From assembly GCA_958450365.1 (NCBI GenBank), contig CAUEEP010000755.1, positions 372,001 to 436,000 on the forward strand: a stretch of 64,000 nucleotides of DNA, read 5' to 3'. Position numbers and translations under genes: made by a program. Under the pieces are notes generated by a model. That model was not told where the DNA came from. It did no database searches and saw only the letters and a list, made by a program, of their open reading frames with translations. Position 1 is the first letter of the stretch, and every line of letters begins with the position of its first letter. The DNA comes from Mesorhabditis belari (taxonomy: Eukaryota > Nematoda > Chromadorea > Rhabditida > Rhabditidae). This document shows positions 37,873 through 48,763 of this stretch, piece after piece.

Positions 37873-38414
37873 ACAATGTCGCCCATTATTCGATTAAATC
37901 AACTCTCATTTTCAGGTTTTCGCTCCATTTATCACTGTCGTTTTTCCGTTTGTATTTTTTGTGGTCATCATTCTCGGCGAAATCACCGTCCAACAATCAA
38001 CGATCAACAAAAATGTGATCGTTGTTGCATTGCATGGAATGTTTGGATCAATTTTGATTTGTTTCTGTACAGAACCCTATCGAAAGTTTACAAAAAAGCT
38101 TCTCTTGTAAGCGGGTTTTCGATGCTGAAACAAAACATTGTTTAGGTGTAATCGTAAACAAAACTCTCGTCTAATCACAACTATTCAATTATCTTCAAAA
38201 GTAAATGTATCTTGAGTTTTTTTTTGTCAATGATTTGCACAAGAAAAAGCATCAAGTGGGAACTATCATTTTCTGACACTGACAAGAGATTTTCTGTGAA
38301 AACAAATGATCAATTCAAAAACGAAATTTCACTCTTCAATTGGTACTGAAATTTGAAATTATTTTGAGTTGATGGAAAATTGATGATGGAAAATTAAAGG
38401 ACTTCTTTCTTTGA

Positions 38415-38755
38415 AGGAAAATAGGCTTTGATCGAAGGGTAGGCTTTGATCGAAGGGTAGGCTTTGATCGAAGGGTAGGCTTTGATCGAAGGGTAGGCTT
38501 TGATCGAAGGGTAGGCTTTGATCGAAGGGTAGGCTTTGATCGAAGGGTAGGCTTTGATCGAAGGCTACGCTTTGATCGAAGGCTACGCTTTGATCGAAGG
38601 CTACGCTTTGATCGAAGGGTACGCTTTGATCGAAGGGTACGCTTTGATCGAAGGCTACGCTTTGATCGAAGGCTACGCTTTGATCGAAGGCTACGCTTTG
38701 ATCGAAGGGTACGCTTTGATCGAAGGCTACGCTTTGATCGAAGGCTAGGCTTTTA
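38415..38755. repeat. 18-bp GGCTTTGATCGAAGGGTA tandem repeat
   Basis: About nineteen copies in two blocks (GGGTAG then GGCTAC/GGGTAC variants). One frame reads as repeated IEGYAL; this follows from the 18-bp period and there is no splice or promoter context to support a protein. Confidence 0.93.
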
Positions 38756-38799
38756 CAAAAAGTTACAGAGGCGTTATAAACAGAATTACAAAGCCTTTC

Positions 38800-39108
38800 C
38801 GTGCCTTCATAGCATGTTTTTTAAGAATTCGATGCACTGTGGTCCGATCTTTGAGATTCCAATTGCAGCAGCCATCTTTAGAGTTTTTCTGTGATCTCGG
38901 GTTTCTTTGAATTCGTTGAAAGATCTTTCGACGATTGATTGAATTTTTGGCAATCTTCTTTCGGCCTTGATCGATCTTCCAATTTCCCAGTCTCTTCGTG
39001 GCGCTTGATTGCTTTTGAAACTGTCTGGTGAGGCATGTGCAAAAGCCGCGAAATCTCCATCAACGATTTGCCAGCTTTGAGTGACAGTTTGCTGAAAAAG
39101 TTTAACAA
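38800..39108 (-). pseudogene. Tc1-like transposase fragment (N-terminal HTH)
   Basis: The minus strand reads AGKSLMEISRLLHMPHQTVS, KAIKRHEETGKLEDRSRP, then after a frameshift a second HTH-like part (RKTLKMAAAIGIS). This is the paired-domain-like DNA-binding half of a Tc1-type transposase; no catalytic part follows. A sister fragment is at 44985-45250. Confidence 0.7.
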
Positions 39109-39304
39109 TTGTTTAACAATCTGGGCTACAAATTGTTTTTTGATGACCTAGGGGCATGAACTCAAGTCGTTTAATTCATTTATAGGCCTGAGCTTTATAA
39201 ATGAACAAAAACGAGAAAAAAAAGAAATTTCGCGCAATTTAAGAGAGGTACCTCTCTGTGCGCATTTGTTTTTGCAGAAAACAAAGAGGATACAGCTAAG
39301 TTAC
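39109..39304. other. Spacer
   Basis: No feature recognised between the Tc1 fragment and the 112-bp satellite. Confidence 0.35.
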
Positions 39305-39775
39305 GTTTTTAACACCATTTTCTGTGGCGGAAGCTTTGTTTGTAGAGTTTTTTTAGACACACTTGCTTCCTTTTAGATCTCCTCCGCGAACATGATACAA
39401 AAGAATGTTAAGTTAAGTAGTTCTTATCATTTTCTGTAACGGAAGCTTTGTTTTTGTGACTTTTTAGACCCACTTGCTTCCCGCCGATCTACTCCATGAA
39501 CTTGATGCCAACTAATGTTAAGTTAAGTGGTTTTTATCATTTTCTATAGCGGAAGCTTTTTTGTAGAGTTGTTTTAGACACACTTGCTTCCTTTTAGATC
39601 TCCTCCGCGAATATGATACAAAAGAATGTTAAGTTAAGTGGTTTTTATCATTTTCTATAGCGGAAGCTTTTTTGTAGGGTTGTTTTAGACATACTGACTT
39701 CCTTTTAGATCTCCTCCACGAACATGATACAAAAGAATGTTAAGTTAAGTGGTTTTTATCATTTTCTATTGTTTT
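39305..39775. repeat. Satellite-like tandem repeat, unit about 112 bp
   Basis: About four units sharing CATTTTCT.TA.CGGAAGCTTT and GAATGTTAAGTTAAGT. Absent from the corresponding place in unit 2 (around 59737). Confidence 0.9.
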
Positions 39776-40231
39776 TATGACTTTTTAGTTCAAAGAACGT
39801 TGAAACGTTGAAAAAAACGAAAAAAGAATAAAATGAAATGAATAAGAACGAAGAAAAAAGAAATTTCGCGCAAGTTAGGAGAGGTACGGTAGTTTTACCA
39901 CGCTTTAAAGTGCCACCAGGATTTTCTCGGAAAAAGATCGCAAGTTTCTCAACACATTTCAGAAAGGCGAAGGCGAATTTCTCCAATTGATTTTAATCAT
40001 CTTTGAGCATTTGATTTTGAAAGGTTACCATGGTGTAAATCTTCATTTTCCTGATTTCCTTTTTTTGATAAGGTTATCCGATAATTTCACCTGCAGCAGC
40101 TGCAATTGTTACCAAAAAACATCTAAATTGTTAGAATATCAGCTTTCAAAAGGTGTTTTTCACTCTAAATTTTTAGAAAATCTTTCAGTTTTCTTTTCTA
40201 AGTTTTCATTTTCAGAAAGATTTTATTGAAA

Positions 40232-41460
40232 ATGCTACAAAAGATAACTTTTATCGCTATACTGATTTTTCTTCATCCAAGTGTTCAAGTGAATCTGAAC
40301 TATCGACAGTGTTGGGTCTATATTCCTGGGGTAAGTGCAATGGCTTGCTCATAGACAAGCTTGCTTATCAATATTATCAATACAATAGCAGTACCTCATC
40401 GGTACCTTATTAGCAAAACCAAAGGTTCAATCCCTCTCCGGAAATCTTTTTCTTACCAATTCCTTTACTTTATTACTAATGCTTCTGATTTTCAAGTAGG
40501 TCCACGGTTCTGAGGATCCTTTCTTTCTTTCCTTCTTTCTTTCCTTCTTTCTTTCCTTCTTTCTCTTGACAAGTTAAGTTATTGGATAGCTCAATAGTTA
40601 GAGCAATTGCCAAAAGCAAAAGCAAAGCAAAAAGTCGTAGTTTCAATCCCCAGAAATCTATTTTCTTGTCAATTTCTTAAGATGATCAAAAAGTTCGCGC
40701 ACACTTTACAAAAGAAGCTCAATTTTTCAGCTAAAAACCAAATCGAAATTTGACTATATAGTATTTTGAAGAAATTCTGAAGAGCATTTCTACGATTAAA
40801 CCATCCTGATCAGAGCCACCTAGCTCTTTAAAGAAGTGCTTGAGACAAACTTTCATCGAGCTCACCTATTTGAATCTGTTTTCAATTGAAAAAAGCCAAT
40901 TTCCACTTAATATTCCAGATTTCTCAAGGACCTATGATCATCAATTGCACAAATGGAGACAATATTTGTGTGCGAATTTCTGGCGGTGATAACCTAAACA
41001 ATCCATCCTTTGTGGCAAAGGGATGCTCGCAGGGTTGGTGCAATGGAAAGGTTAGTGCACGTTTACAGAATAAGAGTTAAGAGACTTTTAAGTTAAGAGA
41101 GTTAAGAGTTTTTTCCAATTAGCCCAGCATTTACACTTTGAAAGAAATAAAGACACAAGGATTTTGGATTGGATAAATGAACATGTCCATCGACTTTAGA
41201 ACATGTCCATCGACTATACCTTACAAAGTGCTGACGGATTATCGACAATGAGTTGTTGTGACACGGATTTGTGTAATTCGGTGAGTTTTGCTTTAAAAAA
41301 AAATCGTTGTTTTGTTAAATTCAAGACTTCTTTCACTTTCAGACATTATTTCAGACATTATTTATGTTAAATTTACGACTTTCAGACACCACAGTTTGCC
41401 TTTCCGTTTTTGTCGATCGTTTTGATCAGCTTTATCAGCTTTATCAAGAATTCTCTTTAA
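40232..41460 (+). CDS. Ly6/uPAR-type GPI-anchored surface protein, copy 1
   Basis: Four exons: 40232-40330, 40919-41050, 41200-41280 and 41386-41460, giving 128 residues, all joined in phase 0. N-terminal signal peptide MLQKITFIAILIFLHPSVQV. Eight Cys follow (RQCWV, INC, NIC, KGC, GWC, SCC, LCNS), ending in the CCDTDLCN motif that closes three-finger Ly6 domains. The C-terminus is a hydrophobic tail (FPFLSIVLISFISFIKNSL) after a short spacer, as expected for GPI attachment. Nematode Ly6 proteins act at the cell surface, some as receptor modulators; the role of this one is unknown. Exon 3 is preceded by a duplicate of its own start (AACATGTCCATCGACT at 41181 and 41200) and exon 4 by repeats of CAGACATTATT. 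Intron 1 contains two SINE-like pieces. Confidence 0.86.
40400..40500 (+). mobile_element. SINE family 1, internally deleted copy (Ly6 copy 1 intron 1)
   Basis: GGTACC, then GGTTCAATCCCTCTCCGG and GGAAATCTTTTTCTTACCAA: the family 1 layout (19312) without the A-box part. The same copy is at 60258-60350 in Ly6 copy 2, so it predates the duplication. Confidence 0.6.
40575..40680 (+). mobile_element. SINE family 1, second piece (Ly6 copy 1 intron 1)
   Basis: ATAGCTCAATAGTTAGAGC followed by TTTCAATCCCCAGAAATC and TATTTTCTTGTCAATTTC, i.e. A-box, B-box and tail of the family. Orthologue at 60528-60622. It is preceded by a TTTC/TTCC microsatellite. Confidence 0.6.
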
Positions 41461-42480
41461 CAATTTTCACATCGTTTTCGTCTTCTTGACACCAGACACA
41501 CACACGTCTTCTTGTCTTCTTTTCTCATTTCAAAACATTTTTCTGCTCATAACTTTCCCAGGGGAATTCATTGTGTTTCACTCATTTCTTTTTCTTCCAA
41601 TTTTTCAGACACTATGGATTTTGTGATTGGCTCTAAATCAGTAAATTTTTGAGTGTTTACATTTCTATTTACTTAATCATTACTGAAACTTCAATTGCTT
41701 GAAATTGCTGAAACTTTCATTGCTTGAAATTACTGAAACTTTCATTGCTTGAAATTACTGAAACTTCAATTGCTTCAATTGCTGGATTTTGTGATTACTT
41801 GTGAGCATTCCCAGGATTCTCAGAAATCCATTGCCAATTTTATGTCAATCTCAATCTTTATACAATCAATTCTTTTTCATGCACCTAATTCTTCGTGATT
41901 TCTCTCGGCGATTTCTGTGGGCGCCATAAAGTGACTCCATCAACACAAGTCTTTTCCCATTCATAGAAGATCATCAGCAAGCTCCGGAGATCCCAGCGTA
42001 AACATTTGAATCAAGTTTGGTCAAAAAAAGAGATCGAACCTGGGACCAGAAGTTTCAAAACCCGGCCGACTTTCCCCTGCTCGCTAAACGATAGTCGACG
42101 AGACGGACTTCAGTGTGTGACTTTTCGAGTAGATTCCCATATTAGTACCAACTTTGAACGCTTGTTTCTCGGCCAATTCTAAAACAATAAATTTTAGAGT
42201 GTTTACATTTCTATTTACTTAATCATTGCTGAAAACTTTCATTGCTTGAAATTACTGAAACTTCAATTGCTTGAAATTGCTGAAACTTTCATTTTTGATT
42301 TCGAATCCTACTAGAAATTTTATCGTGTTTACTCAATAAAACTTGATACTAGATTCTAAAGTGTTTAAAGCACATGTTGAACTTTTTTTAATTGAGATTT
42401 CTCAATTTCTATTCAGTCTCTCGATGAACAAACAAAAATAGCATTTCTTTCCTAAAAATGGACTCTAAAAATGGACTTTC
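41461..42480. other. 3' flank of Ly6 copy 1
   Basis: Contains a repeated TGAAATTACTGAAACTTTCA tract (41690-41780 and 42225-42290) and a minus-strand tRNA-like core at about 42035-42105 (TTTTGAAAC in anticodon position, GGTTCGATCTC as B-box). No protein-coding gene seen. Confidence 0.5.
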
Positions 42481-42640
42481 TAAAAATGGAAAGAGAAATC
42501 CGCAAATTGCCTGCAAAATGGGCAGAAGAAAGAAATAATAAAGGAAATTATTTGCGATGAATTCATGGTTTTATGTTGAATAAAATTTAGTTCAAAGTCC
42601 GGCAGTTTTCAATTCACCAACCTAATATTTTGACCACACT
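42480..42640 (+). pseudogene. Mariner transposase C-terminal remnant
   Basis: AGAGAAATCCGCAAATTGCC.. reads REIRKLPAKWAEE, then GNYL, matching the C-terminal remnant in the MITEs at 20832 and 51619, and ends in AATTCACCAACCTAA, a mariner right terminus. The left part is missing. Confidence 0.7.
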
Positions 42641-43046
42641 AAACTTGTCCCTAAAGTGACTCGGTTCCTTTTTTTGGTCACTCACATTTCGGCCTCGAAA
42701 TTTCTTCAATGTATCGATCAATTCAAACACTGTTTAGCCTATTTTGTAGAGGAGATTTACAACTTTCAAATAGTTTATAACATTCATTGATATCAGATTT
42801 CTATCGTTGGAAATTGATGAAAGGTTTCTATCGTTGGAAATTGATGAAAATGTTGAAATTTCTTATGCATTTCTGATGCTTTTCTTATGCATTTCTGATG
42901 CTTTTCTTATGCATTTCTGATGCATTTACCTAATACCAATTAATGAGAGCAGACAAAAGCGGATAATGGTTTAAAATTTTAGCTTTTTTTAAGCACTCCT
43001 GATAAGCATTCGTTAATCGTTATCATTAGATTTTTATATAGAAATA

Positions 43047-44341
43047 CAGGGTGCGGCAAAAGTTCGGAGCCGCTTCTTAAGATAGTTAAAGGTTTAAAAA
43101 CTAGCTTTAAAAAGTTAAAAATTAATAACAAACTCTTTATTCGAATCATAACAACAAATAACTTATAACAAATGCTCGAAATTTCCACCATCCGCTTCGA
43201 TACACCTCTTTAAACGCTTTGGGAAGTTCCTCACGATGGTGGCGCACGCTTAAACAGTTATTTCATCCCAGACTCGTTTCAGAGCAGATTTTAAAGCATC
43301 CACTGTTTGATACGTCTTCATCAAGATCTTGCCTTCCAAAATAGCCCAAACGGTGTAATCGAGGGGATTAAGATCTGGCGAATTTGAAGGCCAAATGGTC
43401 TTATCCCAAAAGCCTGGAAACAACTTAGCGCAAACGTTGAGAGTTGAGTGAACACCATGCGCCGGAGCCCAGTCTAAAAACCAGCTTGTCCAAAGTGATT
43501 TGTTGCCCAATGTTTCAAGACATCTTTTAATACCAGTTGTTGGCAGTTTCTAGCATTCATCTTGACTTTTCTGTCCAAAAAAACAGGCGGTGTCTTGCTG
43601 GTAGCAGACATACCTCCACACATCATAATCGAAGCTGAAAAATGCTTTCTAACCATCAAATTTGCCGCAAATGTGTTCTTCAGACCCCTTTTGAGAAGTT
43701 ATCTATGATTTTGGCGGTTGTGCAATGACTGGATAGAAAAAATCTTTTCATCTGTGAAGAGGATCCTCTCAAGTAGGCCAGTCGCCACCAAACGCACCAT
43801 CTTCTTTGCTAGAAGCTTTCGTTTCTTCTGGGATTTGTCGCTCAAGACGTGTGCTTTAGCCAATTTGTAGCTAAAGAATCTTAGTTTCCCTTTAACAATC
43901 CTTCCGACGCTTCGAGGGCTAATTTTCAGCTGTTTGCCCATCTTTCGCATCGACCGCAGCTTGTTTTGGCGGATCCGAAAGCGGATTTCGTTGATGTTCG
44001 TAGGTGTTACGGCAGTTGGTGGTCGACCACTTCGAGGGCGATCCTTGTTGTTCTTTATCTCCTTATAGCGTTTAATTGCTTTGTTGACGGTGCTTTTTGG
44101 ATATTTTGTGATTTTTACAAGCCCCGGGCTATTTTTTCCGCCTTCGTATAATCCGAGAATCATATCGCGTCGTTTTTTGGCGTTCATTCTTACGAATTTT
44201 CTCCTAAAAAGAAAATTTTTGTAACAAATCACCTTAATTATACTCGAAAAAGGGGAAAAAAGTATACGAGACACAAAAAAAAGCGCGAGCTAAATTTTCT
44301 GCAATGTTTTCTTAGCGGCTCCGAACTTTTGCCGCACCCTG
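43047..44341 (-). mobile_element. Tc1/mariner element, D,D37D type (1,295 bp)
   Basis: Terminal inverted repeats CAGGGTGCGGCAAAAGTTCG and the inverse, flanked by TA. The corresponding site in unit 2 (about 63880, ACAGTAATCTC) has no insertion. Confidence 0.93.
43250..44187 (-). pseudogene. D,D37D-type transposase, two breaks
   Basis: Starts MNAKKRRDMILGLYEGG and continues through two helix-turn-helix regions (YPKSTVNKAIKRYKE, LKISPRSVGRIVKG) to the first catalytic Asp in ILFTDEKIFSIQ. TAA at 43699-43701 interrupts a frame that carries on with MVRKHFSASIMMCGGMS. A frameshift near 43480 separates this from DWAPAHGVHSTLN (second Asp) and SNSPDLNPLDYTVW (third). I count 37 residues between the second Asp and the Asp of PLD, the spacing of the maT/D37D group. 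Two lesions only, so a fairly recent insertion that is no longer autonomous. Confidence 0.88.
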
Positions 44342-44645
44342 TAATCTCGAAATTCTCATCAGCCATTAGTCTTTGAAAAATGGAAAAACGATTTCACGCA
44401 TTTCCTTCACAGAAAAGAGATCTTTATTTTTCTATTTCTATGCTTGTTTCGAGGAAAAAAAATCGAGTTAACTTTTTCCTCAAAGTCAACGAAAAGGAAA
44501 ACAATTCACAATTCACACCATATTTACTTGCCCTTTTTCTATTCAAAAATTCAAAGTCACATGTTTTCTATGAGAGCTGTTAACTAACTAGTCAACGAAA
44601 TAAACTTCTCTATATTCTGATTTTCTGTAAAAGACGACCGTAACG
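44342..44645. other. Flank shared with the right edge of the window
   Basis: Positions 44342-44481 match 63870-64000 (ACGATTTCACGCATTT, TTTCGAGGAAAAAAA). Likely upstream region of the following GPCR gene. Confidence 0.5.
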
Positions 44646-46328
44646 ATGCATATGGATTGCCCGTACAATCAGACGCTGGATCAACGACTAGATTACTCAA
44701 AGGTTTTCTCAAGCTTTTCTTTAAGTATTTGCTTCTTTTAGAACAGAATCGATGATGAAACTTTTTTGCATTTCCATGGTTATTTGATGGGCTCATTTGC
44801 GATTCTCGCCTTTGCTTTCACGTTGATTTTTATTGGTAAGCTCATTTTAAGCTATCCCCTTTCGCAAATTCGCGACGAGGCGTTTTTTTGCGTTACTGCT
44901 CAGTGGACGTTACTGCCCCAGTGGACGTTACTGTCCCAGTGGACGAGGGCTATCTTGCAAAGCTATTAGCCTCGTTTTTCGATGGGCTGTGGTCTTTGAA
45001 ATTCAAATTGCAGCAGCCATCTTTGGTAGAGTTTTTCTGTGAACTCAAGTTTCTTTGAATTCGTTGAAAGATCTTTGGACGATTGATTGGATTTTTGGCA
45101 ATCTTCGTTCGGCCTTGATCGATCTTCCAATTTCCCAGTCTCTTTGTGGCGCTTGATTGATTTTGAAACTGTCTGGTGAGGCACGAAGGCGCGAAATGCG
45201 GAACGAAATGAAATGAAATGAAGCCACAAAATCTCCATCACCAATTTGCCATCCTATGAGAGTCTGCCTTGCCTTGCCATCCCATCCATGGCTGGTCACA
45301 TATCCAATTGTGATTTCATCCTAAAAAAAGCCAAGAATATAATATAAAAGAATTTAAATTATAAGTAAGAAAAAGAACGAGATAAAACAATAATAAACAA
45401 AACAGGATTCGCTTCATAATTTTGAGACACCCTGTATATGACTATAGTAGTATAGTCATATGAAAAAAAGTCCTCACACTTTCAGCCACAACATTTCGAG
45501 CCATGCGTCTTCATCGTGGCTCTCGAAAATACCGTGCCCTTTTGTTAAATCGAGCAATTGGCGATTTAATCGGTGCCGCTTCAGTCACCACTTCAGCCAT
45601 TCTCACCATTATCTCACCGTCTGCAAAGTGAGGCTTTAGTAGAGTGTGCTCCTTGTTGACAGACAAATTGTCAGACAAATTTGCCTTGACAACTTTTTTG
45701 TCAGACAATTGATCAGATAAACTTCCGACAACGCGTTTTCTAAAAGGTGCGCTTTTTAAGCAAAGCCATAAAGGCCAAAATTTTCTTCAAATTTAGTAAT
45801 AGATAGTTTTATTTAAGGATTTAGGTTTTTTAGGGCGTGGAATTTGTTTTTGGAATGGTTCTAGTACAAATGTAGACAATAGGCCCGGTAAATTCGTAAA
45901 TAATATCATTTTTTTATAGTGTTTCTTAACTTTTTTTCCGTTTTAAATACGTTTTCTTTAATTTCACACAGCATTTAAAAAATTTTGAGTTTTAGCGAAC
46001 TTTTGACATGAGCATAGGGTTACGGTAGCTTATCTTATCTTTTTAGAAAACGCGTTGTCTGCCAGGAACACACTCTAGTCTTTAGTAGGTGAAAACAAAA
46101 AGTAACAATGCTGTTTAGCCGTGATGCCGTTGCTCTGATCGGATGCTTTTTCTATTCAACTTTTTGGAGTGCCTTTATCTCGTACACGAGTCTCTCGTTG
46201 CTTAAAGTTTGTTCATTGTTTTGTTCATTGTTCACTAATTGGTTATTTCAGCTCTACGCTGTGTTGCGACCTTTCTCATATCGTAAAGTGTTCACTTTCC
46301 GTAAATGCATCTACATTATTGCTGCTTA
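44646..46328 (+). CDS. Rhodopsin-like GPCR, N-terminal half (TM1-TM4)
   Basis: Five exons in a consistent frame: 44646-44702, 44742-44835, 45486-45627, 46119-46206 and 46252-46328. The start is MHMDCPYNQTLDQRLDY with an N-glycosylation site. TM1 is YLMGSFAILAFAFTLIFI; the TM2 region reads YRALLLNRAIGDLIGAAS; TM3 is ALIGCFFYSTFWSAFISYTS, ending in LYAVLRPFSYRKVF, where LYAVLRP takes the place of the DRY region and is typical of nematode rhodopsin-like receptors. After CIYIIAAY an intron opens (GTAAGT at 46329) into a 3-kb pile of transposon remains, and I cannot find TM5-TM7. The gene is either broken by the insertions or has a very long intron. Subfamily not assigned. Confidence 0.65.
44887..44945. 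repeat. Short array of the 18-bp GTGGACGTTACTGCCCCA unit
   Basis: Three units after TTTTTTGCGTTACTG, in intron 2 of the GPCR, some 50 bp from the donor. Same unit and same leader as the array at 36072. Confidence 0.88.
44985..45250 (-). pseudogene. Tc1-like transposase fragment, second copy
   Basis: The minus strand reads PHQTVSKSIKRHKETGKLED and related segments, close to the fragment at 38800. Embedded in intron 2 of the GPCR. Confidence 0.65.
45628..46118. other. Intron 3 of the GPCR
   Basis: Nothing mobile recognised. Two CAGACAA-rich stretches (45657-45715) and the words AACACACTCTAG are seen. Confidence 0.4.
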
Positions 46329-46757
46329 GTAAGTGGAAATAAATACAGATTATTTCACTTTAATCATTTGGAAAAGTGTAACAATTGGAACGTTATTAGA
46401 GAACTTTTTTTTGTTTATTTTTTATTGTTTGATTATATTTATCTTTTTGTTTATTTATTATCTTAAAATTGGTTTTAAGATTTCATTTTTAGTTTCAAAT
46501 ATAATAATGAAGGCTTCTTCGTAACGAGCAACAGTTATTCAGCTTGATAGAAATGGATAGACGACTTCCTAGATTGCCAAGGAGCTCAAGATTGGACAAG
46601 GTACCGTTCATCGTATCTTAAAACGTCGATGATCTTTCTTAGAGTGGAAGACCGAGAGTTATTGACCGTATACGGCCAAAGAAAAACCTCGACAAACGAT
46701 TGGAATGGAATCCAGCAAGGAGTATGAGAAAATTGGCCAACGATTTTGGAGTATCTA

Positions 46758-47996
46758 TTAGGTTGGCAACTTAATAATGACGCGTCACTACTTAACATGT
46801 TTTTTGTAATTTCAAGCGCCGTTTCTTCCCTCTTTTTTGCATATATACAAAGTAAAAGATGTCTACATAAATAACATTTAGTGCTCCAAATTTCATCATT
46901 TGCTTTTTGGCAAAAAAAGGAGGACAAAAAATTCCGCATTGTTCTACGATTGTTCTACGATTTTAAACAAGGAAAATCACCAGCTGAATCTCATCGCACG
47001 ATCACCACTGTTTTTCGAGAGGAAAGTATACACATTCGTCAATGTCAACGATGGTTTCAAAGATTCCAAGGCGGCGATGAAAGCCTCGTAGACGAGCCAC
47101 ACCAAGGACATCCTCCAGAAGTGGTCGACGATGACTTGCTCGCCTTAATTGAAGATTGCCCAACACTCACCGTTCGTGAGTTGGCAGAAATATTTGAAGT
47201 ATCCCATATGACAATCAAAAACTATTTACACAAACTTGGGAAAAGAATCGAGTTGGAAAATGGGCTCCTCACGAGCTGACCCAGAGCAACAAAATGTCGC
47301 CTCAATTTTGCTACAAAAATACAAATCAAACGACTTTTTTCACAGGGTTTTGACTTCTGACGAAACGTGGATCAACTACGAGAACGTTAAACGCAAAAAT
47401 CGATGGCTATCTGCTGGGCAGACCCCTCAAACCACTCCCAAACCTGATGTCCATGGGAAGAAGATAATGCTCTGTTGCTGGTGGAACTTCAAGGGATTGG
47501 TACATTATGAAGTGCTGAAACCTGGCCAAACCGTCGATGCTGATCTTTATTCGAAGCAATTAATGAGAGTTAACGAGTCTCTGAAGAAATTGGGGCTCAA
47601 ACCGGAGAGAGTCAGATTTTTACACGACAACGCAAAACCTCACACTGCAAAGATCACTTATAAGAAAATCGAGGAACTTGGCTGGAAAGTTTTGCCCCAC
47701 GCGTCTTATTCACCTGATCTGGCTCCTTCAGATTACTTTTTGTTTCGGTCGGTGAAGCACTTTTTGGAGGGAGAAAAGTTCGATGATCATGTTCAGTTCA
47801 TAAAAGCAGTGAATGACTACTTCGCCTCAAAAACTCCCAAGTTCTTCGAGGATGGGATCCGGGATTTGCGCAGAAGATGGGAAGAAGTCATAGATACTAA
47901 TGGAGAATACCTTTCGAATTGAAAGCTCTTCTTTTGTGTTTTTTTGAAATAAATGATTTGTTACATAAACGCGTCATTATTAAGTTGCCAACCTAA
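46758..47996 (+). mobile_element. Mariner element 2 (1,239 bp), nested in the Tc1-like copy
   Basis: Ends TTAGGTTGGCAACTTAATAA and the inverse, flanked by TA (46756-46757, 47997-47998). Confidence 0.94.
46881..47922 (+). pseudogene. Mariner transposase 2, frameshifted
   Basis: The N-terminal half (RLFYDFKQGKSPAESHRTI, then TVRELAEIFEVSHMTIKNYL) is in one frame and the catalytic half in another: LTSDETWINYEN, FLHDNAKPH, SYSPDLAPSDYFLF, ending DTNGEYLSN. Between them, around 47232-47320, a third frame reads NRVGKWAPHELTQSNK, which is the expected linker, so two indels are needed to explain the breaks. Triad spacing fits D,D34D. Same clade as the element at 9987, judging from shared HTH and C-terminal motifs, but clearly a separate subfamily. 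Confidence 0.9.
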
Positions 47997-48552
47997 TAAT
48001 TCAACAATTCGAAATGTGGTCAAAGAAAGCAAGCAGAAGCAAAAGCAAGCAGAATTTCCCCGATTTCTGATCGCCCAGGATGTGGTGGTAAAGCGACCGT
48101 TGTCACCAAGGCTATTATCAAGAAGGTTTCAAAATCAGCCACGCTTGAAAGCCACTCGTTTGCAGGCAAGTATGGCAAAGAATATGGGAATTTCTTGAAC
48201 TTCTATGGGCCTTCTATGGGCCCAGCAATAATCGTCTTGAAATGAAAGCTTATAACTTTTCCAAAAGCCAATTTGTTACATCAACCAGCAAAAAGAAAAG
48301 CGAGGATCGTTCAAGCCAACTTTTACTTCGCTTCAATGGTATCGATCATCGGAAAATTCTCTTTACCGATGAAAAAAAGGAGAGCAAAGAAGCCCGGACC
48401 TCAACCGTCTCGATTATTCGACATGGAGTGTATTAGAAGCAAAAGCATACTCGAAACCCTATCCGACAGTCGATTCTTTGAAGAAAGCTCTTCAGAAAGC
48501 TTGGGACGAGCTGGACAGACCCTACCTTTACGTCACGATATCGCTACCGTGG

Positions 48553-48763
48553 ACACGCCCCACCTTATCGCCACCTTATCGCCACCTTATCGCCACCTTA
48601 TCGCCACCTTATCGCCACCTTATCGCCACCTTATCGCCACCTTATCGCCACCTTATCGCCACCTTATCGCCACCTTATCGCCACCTTATCGCCACCTTAT
48701 CGCCACCTTATCGCCACCTTATCGCCACCTTATCGCCACCTTATCGCCACCTTATCGCCACCG
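48553..48763. repeat. 11-bp CCTTATCGCCA tandem repeat
   Basis: Eighteen or so nearly identical copies. Since 11 is not a multiple of 3 all frames stay open, giving a 33-bp/11-residue periodic translation that should not be annotated as a gene. Confidence 0.95.

Larger units (their letters stand above)
33554..38110 (+). pseudogene. Srh-type chemoreceptor of the duplicated unit, one in-frame TGA
   Basis: Six exons: 33554-33709, 33809-33934, 35566-35844, 35893-36042, 37684-37794 and 37916-38110, about 339 codons, the usual Srh length. Features: MEIVYEEPNGYLLALKITGI, FLYRHRLLLSKGHW after TM3, NYPKYAFIASDLDAW, LHKGLCISLIIQ before TM6, and LHGMFGSILICF followed by TEPYRKF at the end of TM7, a clear Srh signature. 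All junctions keep phase. The third exon contains TGA at 35692-35694 between the TM3 loop and TM4 with the frame open on both sides, so this is either a recent pseudogene or an unrecognised tiny intron. Intron 2 is expanded by a MITE and a tRNA-like complex, intron 4 by a minisatellite and MITE. The sister copy is a single exon at 57905. Confidence 0.78.
28229..44481 (+). repeat. Segmental duplication, unit 1
   Basis: Order: lipase 28508-32310, Srh gene 33554-38110, Ly6 gene 40232-41460, then flank up to a rhodopsin-like GPCR. The same order and orientation recur from about 52731 to the right edge. Homology covers exons, introns and intergenic DNA, including an old MITE X (37012 here, 58965 there) that therefore predates the duplication. 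Homology at the right is last seen at 44342-44481 (against 63870-64000), where the window ends. Confidence 0.9.
46520..48545 (+). pseudogene. Degenerate Tc1-like transposon split by a mariner
   Basis: Left part (46520-46757): IAKELKIGQGTVHRILKRR, then NPARSMRKLANDFGVS. Right part (48000-48520): NSTIRNVVKE and, further on, PDLNRLDYSTWSVLEAKAYS and SLKKALQKAWDEL. With the mariner and one TA removed the frame runs FGVSNSTIRNVV. Several stops and frameshifts; the catalytic core is largely lost. The C-terminal end runs into an 11-bp minisatellite. Confidence 0.78.

Noticed and set aside
38554..38748. Open frame of repeated six-residue units (IEGYAL)
   Set aside because: Produced by an 18-bp tandem repeat; no start context, splice sites or similarity.
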